Source of the DNA: Paenibacillus xylanexedens
Lineage (GTDB): Bacteria > Bacillota > Bacilli > Paenibacillales > Paenibacillaceae
DNA: 64,000 nucleotides
Direction: 5' to 3'
Assembly (NCBI RefSeq): GCF_001908275.1
Contig: NZ_CP018620.1
Span: forward strand, 4,464,001 to 4,528,000
Shown here: piece after piece, positions 58,348 to 64,000 of the stretch
Layout: the number at the start of each line of letters is the position of its first letter
Position numbering within the stretch: the first letter of the stretch is position 1
Position numbers and translations under genes: made by a program
The notes under the pieces: generated by a model
Seen by the model: the letters and a program-made list of their open reading frames with translations, nothing else
Database searches by the model: none
Told to the model about the DNA's origin: nothing

Positions 58348-58548
58348 ATGAAAAACATTGTTTTGAATCTACAAGGTATGAGCTGCCAACATTGTGTAAA
58401 CTCCATCGAAGGTGCTCTGAAAGAAATCGGAGTGAGTGGCACGGTGAACCTCAGTGATGATTCGGTTGAAGCGACGTATGATAAAAATCAAGTCTCCTTG
58501 GAGCAAATTAAAGAAGTTATTGAAGAGCAAGGCTACGAAGTAGCGTAA
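58348..58548 (+). CDS. copZ: Copper chaperone CopZ (HMA domain)
   Basis: 66 residues, AAGGGA-type site before the ATG. A single heavy-metal-associated domain with Cu(I) motif GMSCQHCVNSIEGAL and the ending EQGYEVA. It delivers Cu(I) to CopA and to CsoR in the cytosol. First gene of a six-gene operon with CsoR box upstream; 29 bases before copA. Confidence 0.93.
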   Translation: MKNIVLNLQGMSCQHCVNSIEGALKEIGVSGTVNLSDDSVEATYDKNQVSLEQIKEVIEEQGYEVA

Positions 58549-58577
58549 GCAATGGACGATGAGGGGAGTGAGTAATT

Positions 58578-61016
58578 GTGGCAACAGCAGAGGCTCAGAC
58601 AAAACAGTCGAGTATACAAATTACAGGTATGACCTGTGCAGCTTGTGCAAACAAAATCGAAAAAGGCCTCGGCAAAATGGACGGGGTCACATCAGCGAAT
58701 GTTAACTTTGCTTTGGAAAAGGCAAGTGTAACGTATGATCCCACGAAAGTGGAAATGAAAGAACTTGAGGAAAAAATCAAAAAACTTGGATATGGTTCCG
58801 TTTCAGAAGTTGCGCAATTCAATCTTGAAGGCATGACCTGTGCAGCATGTGCGAACAAAATTGAAAAAGGCCTGAACAAGCTGCCCGGCGTGACTAACGC
58901 TTCAGTAAACTTCGCCATGGAAACTGCCCGAGTTGAATTTTCCCCTGGTGAAGTTTCCATCGAAGACATGAAAAACAAGGTGAAAAAACTTGGTTATACG
59001 GCGATCGTGAAGGCAGACGGTTCCAGTGGTGGTGCAAGTGACCATCGTGCTAAAGAACTGAGTAATCAAAAACGGAAATTACTGATTTCGGCCATTCTTT
59101 CCTTGCCGTTGTTGTGGACTATGGTAGGTCACTTCTCGTTCACTTCATGGATCTATGTACCGGAATTGTTTATGAATCCGTGGTTCCAACTAATTCTGGC
59201 TACACCAGTACAATTTTATATTGGTAGACAGTTCTATGTGGGTGCGTATAAGGCTCTCCGAAACGGGAGTGCCAACATGGATGTGTTGGTATCACTTGGT
59301 ACCTCTGCAGCCTACTTCTATAGTTTGTATTTGACCATTCAATGGTCAAGTATGGCTGACGGGATGCATCATGGTCCATCCCTCTATTATGAAACGAGTG
59401 CGGTCCTTATTACATTGGTTCTTATGGGTAAATTGTTTGAATCACTTGCTAAAGGCCGAACATCAGAGGCTATTAAATCACTGATGAGTCTGCAGGCGAA
59501 GACGGCATTAGTGGTTCGGGATGGCAAAGAACTTACCATTCCAGTGGATGAAGTCATTGTAGGAGATGTTGTCCTTATTCGTCCAGGAGATAAAGTACCT
59601 GTAGACGGAGAGGTGCTGGAAGGAATTTCATCTGTAGATGAATCCATGCTTACGGGTGAAAGCCTTCCAGTAGAGAAAAAAGTCGGAGATGCTGTGATTG
59701 GAGCTACGATTAATAAAAATGGTATTCTTCGGATCAAAGCAACCAAAGTAGGTAAAGAAACCGCTCTTGCACAAATTATTAAAGTTGTTGAAGAAGCTCA
59801 GGGATCAAAAGCACCAATTCAGCGGGTAGCCGATGTGATCTCGGGCATATTCGTCCCGATCGTTGTAGGGATTGCAATAGTTGCTTTTGTGGTTTGGTAC
59901 TTCTGGGTTACACCAGGCGATTTTGCAGGTTCGTTAGAAAAAGCAATTGCGATTCTTGTTATCGCATGTCCTTGTGCACTTGGACTTGCAACCCCAACAT
60001 CCATTATGGCGGGGTCTGGTCGTTCGGCTGAACTAGGGGTGTTGTTCAAAGGCGGGGAACATCTGGAACAGACACATAAAATTGATGCGATCCTTCTGGA
60101 TAAAACCGGTACTGTTACAAAAGGTAAACCTGAATTGACTGACGTCGTCGCTCTTGGCAATGAAAATGAATTCCTGAAACTTGTTGGAGCTGCAGAGAAA
60201 AATTCTGAGCATCCACTTGCAGAAGCCATCGTTGTGGGCATCCAGGAACGAAATATCGAACTACCAGGAACACAATCCTTTGAAGCATTTCCGGGTTTCG
60301 GAATCCAGGCAATGGTTGAAGGTAAACAGCTACTCGTGGGTACACGTCGACTGATGGAAAAGTATAATATCGATGCAAAAGCAGCTTATCATTCGATGTC
60401 ACGTCTGGAAGAAGCGGGCAAAACCGCGATGCTGGTTGCCATTGATGGTCAATATGCAGGTATGGTCGCTGTAGCGGACACGATTAAAGAAACTTCGAAA
60501 GCTGCAGTGAGCCGTCTGAAAGAAATGGGCATTCAGGTCATTATGATTACAGGTGACAATGAACGGACAGCAAAAGCCATCGCTGCTCAAGTAGGTATTG
60601 ACCACGTTCGTGCAGAGGTCTTGCCGGAAGGAAAAGCGGAAGAAGTGAAAAAACTGCAATCTCAAGGTAAAAAAGTGGCGATGGTTGGCGATGGTATCAA
60701 CGATGCACCGGCTTTGGCAACTGCAGATATTGGTATGGCGATTGGTACGGGGACAGATGTAGCGATGGAAGCAGCTGATGTAACACTCATGCGCGGCGAT
60801 CTATCCAGTATTCCTGATGCTATCTACATGAGTCGTAAGACCATGCGCAACATTAAGCAAAACTTGTTCTGGGCACTTGGTTACAACACTTTAGGCATCC
60901 CTATTGCAGCTATCGGTCTGTTAGCACCATGGGTTGCAGGCGCAGCGATGGCCTTGAGTTCGGTATCCGTCGTTCTAAACGCCCTGCGATTGCAACGCGT
61001 AAAAGTACGTCACTAG
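58578..61016 (+). CDS. copA: Cu(I)-exporting P1B-type ATPase
   Basis: 812 residues from a GTG after GGGGAGTGAG. Two N-terminal HMA domains ([15 protein letters not shown] in each, about residues 15 and 85), eight membrane helices, TGES in [15 protein letters not shown] in [14 protein letters not shown], phosphorylation site [20 protein letters not shown] in the nucleotide domain and [12 protein letters not shown]. The last helices carry [10 protein letters not shown] and [13 protein letters not shown], the Cu(I)-type signature. It pumps Cu(I) out of the cytosol. Confidence 0.96.
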   Translation: MATAEAQTKQSSIQITGMTCAACANKIEKGLGKMDGVTSANVNFALEKASVTYDPTKVEMKELEEKIKKLGYGSVSEVAQFNLEGMTCAACANKIEKGLNKLPGVTNASVNFAMETARVEFSPGEVSIEDMKNKVKKLGYTAIVKADGSSGGASDHRAKELSNQKRKLLISAILSLPLLWTMVGHFSFTSWIYVPELFMNPWFQLILATPVQFYIGRQFYVGAYKALRNGSANMDVLVSLGTSAAYFYSLYLTIQWSSMADGMHHGPSLYYETSAVLITLVLMGKLFESLAKGRTSEAIKSLMSLQAKTALVVRDGKELTIPVDEVIVGDVVLIRPGDKVPVDGEVLEGISSVDESMLTGESLPVEKKVGDAVIGATINKNGILRIKATKVGKETALAQIIKVVEEAQGSKAPIQRVADVISGIFVPIVVGIAIVAFVVWYFWVTPGDFAGSLEKAIAILVIACPCALGLATPTSIMAGSGRSAELGVLFKGGEHLEQTHKIDAILLDKTGTVTKGKPELTDVVALGNENEFLKLVGAAEKNSEHPLAEAIVVGIQERNIELPGTQSFEAFPGFGIQAMVEGKQLLVGTRRLMEKYNIDAKAAYHSMSRLEEAGKTAMLVAIDGQYAGMVAVADTIKETSKAAVSRLKEMGIQVIMITGDNERTAKAIAAQVGIDHVRAEVLPEGKAEEVKKLQSQGKKVAMVGDGINDAPALATADIGMAIGTGTDVAMEAADVTLMRGDLSSIPDAIYMSRKTMRNIKQNLFWALGYNTLGIPIAAIGLLAPWVAGAAMALSSVSVVLNALRLQRVKVRH

Positions 61017-61044
61017 TCAATGTACTAGAATAGGAGCGAACATA

Positions 61045-61923
61045 ATGATGATGAGGAGTAAAAAAATCATGCTAATGTTAACCGGTGTTTTAGCTTTCGG
61101 TGTGTTGTCTGCTTGCGGAACCTCTAAAGAAAGTGCACATACAGATGGACATGGTGGTATGAATCATACTGAGATGAATTCTGAAACTGAAGGTGCGAGT
61201 CATGATCATGCAGGGCCTCACGCTGATTCAACAGCAAGTAGCCCTAAAGCCTCGTTCTCCTTTGCATCAGATGTGAAGGCCAATGAAAATTCGCATCTGA
61301 CAATCCAAATCACGGACGCCGATGGAAATCCGGTTAATGAATTTGAAATGGGCCACGAAAAACGAATGCACCTTATCGTGGTGAGTAAAGATCTTTCTTA
61401 CTTTAATCACATTCATCCTGATTATAAAGGCGATGGAAAGTTTGCGATTGAAACTTCATTTCCAGCCGGTGGCGAATACAAAATCCTTGCCGACTTTGTT
61501 CCAAAAGGTGGAGCGAGTACTACACTCAGTGAATGGGTGAACGTTGGGGGACAAGAAAAAGCCCAAAAGCCTGTTCAAGCGGATTCCAACCTTGTAAAAG
61601 AAGTGGATGGTAAAAAAATCGAACTTTCATTGAGTACCAAAAAGGCCAACAACGACGTAAATCTGACCTTTAATATCATGGATGCGTCAACGAACGAAGG
61701 GATTAATAATCTTGAACAATACCTCGGTGCTGTAGGTCATGTTGTTATCCTTTCTGAGGATGCAGAGCAATATCTGCATGTTCATCCAACAGAGGAAAAG
61801 GCAACAGGTCCAAAAGCGGAGTTTATGACCTCCTTCCCGCATAGCGGAATCTATAAAATCTGGGGCCAATTCCAACATGATGGGGAAGTCTTTACAGTAC
61901 CTTTCGTAGTAGATGTAATGTGA
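61045..61923 (+). CDS. His/Met-rich copper-binding lipoprotein (YtkA/FixH-like domains)
   Basis: 292 residues, TAGGAGCG before the ATG. Lipobox LSAC (Cys24), then a segment rich in His and Met (HTDGHGGMNHTEMNSE, SHDHAGPHADS) suited to binding copper outside the membrane. Two beta-sandwich repeats follow (about 70-165 and 185-290), each with an IHP- or HVHP-type core: YFNHIHPDYKGDG and YLHVHPTEEKATG. It probably buffers or passes copper after export. Third gene of the copper operon, 28 bases after copA. Confidence 0.8.
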   Translation: MMMRSKKIMLMLTGVLAFGVLSACGTSKESAHTDGHGGMNHTEMNSETEGASHDHAGPHADSTASSPKASFSFASDVKANENSHLTIQITDADGNPVNEFEMGHEKRMHLIVVSKDLSYFNHIHPDYKGDGKFAIETSFPAGGEYKILADFVPKGGASTTLSEWVNVGGQEKAQKPVQADSNLVKEVDGKKIELSLSTKKANNDVNLTFNIMDASTNEGINNLEQYLGAVGHVVILSEDAEQYLHVHPTEEKATGPKAEFMTSFPHSGIYKIWGQFQHDGEVFTVPFVVDVM

Positions 61924-61933
61924 GTAAAGAGGT

Positions 61934-62569
61934 ATGCGCATGGAAAATAAAATTAAAATAGCGATTAGTCCAGCAATCCAACTTGGTGGAAGCTTATTCA
62001 CTCCGGAGCAACTAGTTAAAATCGGCGCGATTATTGGTCCAGATTCAAAAGTGGAAATGACACCCTTTAAGCAACTCTACGTAGAAGTATCGATTGAACA
62101 ACGAGATCAGATCAAAAATGAACTTGAGAATCACGGACTTGAAGTAAATCCTGCAGGATTTGTAACCAAAGGTCTGATCGCTTGCAACTTTTGTAGAGGT
62201 GCAGAAGAAGCAGGCATGGAAACAGCCAAAAATTTAAATCAGGCCATTTCCGGTATCGATACGCCTGCACCACTCAAGATTGGATATGCTGGATGCGCCT
62301 TAGGCACAAGTGAACCGTTGATTAAGGATATTGGGATCGTAAAGATGCGCGATAAGTTCGATGTTTATGTTGGTAGCGAGTCGAAGGGGCTTAAACCCTC
62401 CTTCGCCAAGCTGCTACATTCCGGATTAACGGAGGATCAGCTTATTCCATTCGTTACCGCAATTATTGATTATTATAAGATGCATGCAAAAGGCAAAGAA
62501 AAGTTCAGCAAATTCGTTAATCGAATGACACTGGAAAACTTGAAGTTTATGACGCTTGAAAGGGGGTGA
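61934..62569 (+). CDS. Sulfite/nitrite reductase-like protein with incomplete Cys ligands
   Basis: 211 residues, AAAGAGGT before the ATG, 10 bases after the lipoprotein gene. N-terminal ferredoxin-like half-domain (1-75: SLFTPEQLVKIGAIIG, KQLYVEVS), then the siroheme/Fe-S domain with GLIACNFCRGAEEAG (Cys84, Cys87) and IGYAGCALGTSEPLIKDIGI (Cys121). In the usual GCPNxCGEP the second Cys bridges siroheme and cluster; here Thr125 stands there. Only three Cys remain. It may bind an iron-sulfur cluster or copper without siroheme. Its place between a copper lipoprotein and a second HMA protein points to copper or redox stress function; no sulfite assimilation gene is near. Confidence 0.65.
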   Translation: MRMENKIKIAISPAIQLGGSLFTPEQLVKIGAIIGPDSKVEMTPFKQLYVEVSIEQRDQIKNELENHGLEVNPAGFVTKGLIACNFCRGAEEAGMETAKNLNQAISGIDTPAPLKIGYAGCALGTSEPLIKDIGIVKMRDKFDVYVGSESKGLKPSFAKLLHSGLTEDQLIPFVTAIIDYYKMHAKGKEKFSKFVNRMTLENLKFMTLERG

Positions 62570-62574
62570 AAACA

Positions 62575-62778
62575 GTGAAAGAAGCAACTGTAAAAATTCA
62601 AGGTATGTCTTGCCGTTCTTGTGTATCTAAAATTGAAGGTGCAATTAGCGCTCTTGGCGCTGAAGGCCACGTTAATTTTGAACAAGGAACAGTAGAACTT
62701 CGATTTGACGAATCTAAAGTTCAAATCGCTGAAATTGAAGAAGCGATCCGTAAAAAAGGATATAACATCGGAGCGTAA
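62575..62778 (+). CDS. Second CopZ-like HMA chaperone
   Basis: 67 residues from the GTG at 62575, about 10 bases after AAAGGGGGTG; a GTG at 62566 is too close to that site. HMA motif GMSCRSCVSKIEGAI, ending KKGYNIGA. It diverges from the first copZ product and may serve another partner, such as the sulfite-reductase-like protein directly upstream. Translationally coupled to that gene. Confidence 0.85.
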   Translation: MKEATVKIQGMSCRSCVSKIEGAISALGAEGHVNFEQGTVELRFDESKVQIAEIEEAIRKKGYNIGA

Positions 62779-62811
62779 TATATATTGAAATACAAGGGAG
62801 AGTAATTGGGC

Positions 62812-63051
62812 ATGACGGAATCCATTCAGATTTATTCAATCCCAACCTGCAGCGATTGCAATTATGCTAAACGTTACTTTAAAGAGCATGAGCTTCCCTA
62901 TACGGATTACAATTGTGAAGAAGATGCCAAGTACGCTGAGGAAGTCTGGAAGTTGACTGGAAAACAGGTTGTTCCAACCATTGTCATTGGAGATAAGGTT
63001 TTTGTAGGCTTTGCCGAAAATCTCACTGAAATCAGTGAGTTAGTTAAGTAA
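62812..63051 (+). CDS. Glutaredoxin-family protein
   Basis: 79 residues from the ATG at 62812 (TTG at 62806 possible), with AAGGGAGAG upstream. Thioredoxin fold with active site PTCSDCNYAKRYF (Cys13, Cys16), cis-Pro in KQVVPTIVIGD and VGFAENLTEI. It is of the NrdH/YruB-like thioredoxin-glutaredoxin type. In this operon it could keep Cys residues of copper chaperones reduced. Last gene before the operon terminator. Confidence 0.88.
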   Translation: MTESIQIYSIPTCSDCNYAKRYFKEHELPYTDYNCEEDAKYAEEVWKLTGKQVVPTIVIGDKVFVGFAENLTEISELVK

Positions 63052-63059
63052 CTGTTATG

Positions 63060-63091
63060 ACCCCGGTCAACTTCCGACTGGGGTTATTCTT
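63060..63091 (+). terminator. Terminator of the copper operon
   Basis: ACCCCGGTC and GACTGGGGT pair with one mismatch across a 6-base loop, then a T-rich tail, just after the glutaredoxin stop. Confidence 0.75.
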
Positions 63092-63144
63092 AATAATAAA
63101 ATACCTTTGACTGATATATCGTTGCAGGAGGCAGGAGGGATAAT

Positions 63145-63216
63145 ATGTCTAATATACTGCATAGATAAAGATACTTGCATCGCTTGTGGGCATGTGGAGC
63201 AATGGCGCCTGACAAG
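63145..63216 (+). pseudogene. Decayed ferredoxin start, three single-base deletions
   Basis: After GGAGGCAGGAGGGATAAT, the frames together spell MS(K)YT(V)[10 protein letters not shown](A)CGAMAPD, the opening of a Bacillus-type 4Fe-4S ferredoxin, but each bracketed position lacks one base (in TCTAATAT, CTGCATA and TGTGGGCATG). The product would stop after a few codons (TAA at 63166), and the rest of the gene is gone after CCTGACAAGCCG. The intact ribosome site shows it was once expressed. Confidence 0.6.
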
Positions 63217-63257
63217 CCGTTCTCTTAGCACGTACCATGATACTTCTTGCTCCCTTT

Positions 63258-63280
63258 ACATAGGGTAGGGGGGGATGGTA
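63258..63280 (+). promoter_or_regulatory. CsoR operator candidate before csoR
   Basis: ACATAGGGTAGGGGGGGATG matches the box before copZ in 14 successive bases (ATAGGGTAGGGGGG). It is 27 bases upstream of the csoR start codon, suiting autorepression. Confidence 0.7.
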
Positions 63281-63306
63281 ATGTGTTAATAAAGGAGTTG
63301 ATCTAC

Positions 63307-63636
63307 ATGGATGATACGATACTTGAGGCCGCCTCATGTGACCATACATCTTCAAACGAGCGGAAAAGCCATCATTCGGAGAGTACAAAGCGAAAATTAA
63401 TTAGCCGGTTGAATCGGATTGAAGGGCAAGTGCGTGGAGTAAAAGGAATGATTGAGAAGGATACGTATTGTGATGACGTGTTGCACCAAATTGCCTCCAT
63501 TCAATCCGCGTTGAATGGCGTAGGAAAGCAGCTTTTGGAACATCATATGAAAAGCTGTGTCATTGAACGCATTTCAGAAGGCGATCACAAAGTTTTGGAT
63601 GAACTGATGATCACTGTAAATAAGTTAATTAAGTAA
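63307..63636 (+). CDS. csoR: Copper-sensing repressor CsoR
   Basis: 109 residues from the ATG at 63307, placed by AAAGGAG. All-helical CsoR/RcnR fold with KRKLISRLNRIEGQVRGVKG and the Cu(I) ligands Cys55 (TYCDDVL), His80 and Cys84 (LEHHMKSCV) at the spacing of B. subtilis CsoR. Apo-protein represses, Cu(I) releases. The box upstream of it and the one before copZ imply control of both units. The N-terminal 25 residues are extended and His/Ser-rich. Confidence 0.94.
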   Translation: MDDTILEAASCDHTSSNERKSHHSESTKRKLISRLNRIEGQVRGVKGMIEKDTYCDDVLHQIASIQSALNGVGKQLLEHHMKSCVIERISEGDHKVLDELMITVNKLIK

Positions 63637-63721
63637 GCTAGGATAGAGGAGATACCTCTTGTTTTATTCAGGTAAATGGACCATCAAGGTTAATTTTATT
63701 ACGGTTAGTGATGAAAAAAAA

Positions 63722-63781
63722 TATCGAAAACAAGAACATGTTCCCGTTGAAGTCGCTATTATAGCGGCTTTTTTATTTTAC
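63722..63781 (+). repeat. Dispersed terminator repeat, right border of copper region
   Basis: ATCGAAAACAAGAACATGTT continues to GAAGTCGCTATTATAGCGGC and T-run (63750-63777). It matches the left half of the 58045 copy nearly base for base and lacks the right palindrome. It terminates csoR. Confidence 0.87.
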
Positions 63782-64000
63782 TAAATAAAATGCGATGTGG
63801 TCAGATAAAAGCAACTGTTAATCTGACAATTATAGATCCGATGAAAAAGTTTAAAAAGTTCGTTAACATATGCAAAAACAGCGGAAGCTTTAATATAGCT
63901 TTCTTCAGTTAGACAAAGCATAAAAGTAACATCAATTGTCATTTATTTGATCGTTATTTATTTATTGAATCATTCCGATATTCTGATTTATGGAAAATAA
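63782..64000. other. AT-rich tail of the window
   Basis: No reading frame, RNA gene or repeat is recognised up to the window end. Confidence 0.4.

Overview
The window reads as a chromosomal segment of a spore-forming, low-to-mid GC Firmicute, most likely Paenibacillus. The inference rests on strong AGGAGG-type ribosome binding sites with frequent TTG/GTG starts, a CotH-type spore-coat kinase, collagen-like spore-surface proteins, a class III fructose-1,6-bisphosphatase, a multidomain levanase, lipoprotein-based Lpl-type sugar ABC components and CsoR/CopZ/CopA copper control. No rRNA, tRNA, CRISPR array or prophage was seen. Mobile DNA is limited to two decayed IS3-type fragments.

Layout. 0-9.5 kb: a nonsense-broken tenA, CotH, a royal-jelly-type propeller protein, a cupredoxin membrane protein, a structured leader before a small HTH gene, a nucleotidyltransferase, a DHFR-like reductase, a small exported peptide and a CPBP protease. 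9.6-12.3 kb: IS3 remnant fused to a DUF2239 gene, then an alpha/beta hydrolase. 12.4-16.2 kb: a 1267-residue GH32 fructan hydrolase with several binding domains. 16.4-25.4 kb: a PucR regulator divergent from two cytosine-deaminase-like amidohydrolases, two ABC permeases, a solute-binding lipoprotein and an ACMSD-like amidohydrolase, read here as an uptake-and-breakdown module for an unknown nitrogenous compound. 25.5-36 kb: rifamycin ADP-ribosyltransferase bracketed by direct terminator repeats, a MarR/nitroreductase operon, AraC, MATE, acetyltransferase, BCCT transporter, a second nitroreductase/MarR pair with a triple palindromic operator, and a quinone oxidoreductase.

36.3-42.4 kb: a four-gene surface-protein cluster in which one N-terminal domain, collagen repeats and a phage-tail-like beta domain occur in different combinations. 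42.6-58 kb: stress membrane protein, a two-component system with a probable CTG-started kinase, a lipoprotein, a broken DUF1648-type gene, an APH-like kinase, GNAT, TetR plus Old Yellow Enzyme sharing operators, a MetX-like hydrolase divergent from LysR, a methyltransferase, Fbp and an RCC1-repeat protein. 58.2-63.7 kb: copper operon copZ-copA-lipoprotein-sulfite-reductase-like-copZ2-glutaredoxin, then csoR, with matching CsoR boxes before copZ and csoR.

Through the whole window run nine copies, plus one orphan end, of an intergenic repeat with a terminator core (GTCGCTATTTTAGCGGC plus T-run), often followed by a longer palindrome. Two copies of one sequence subtype bracket the copper region. 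Three nitroreductase-like genes, an OYE and a quinone reductase, most with adjacent regulators, suggest broad handling of electrophilic or nitroaromatic compounds. Everything is read from sequence alone; family names are recognition, not database results.
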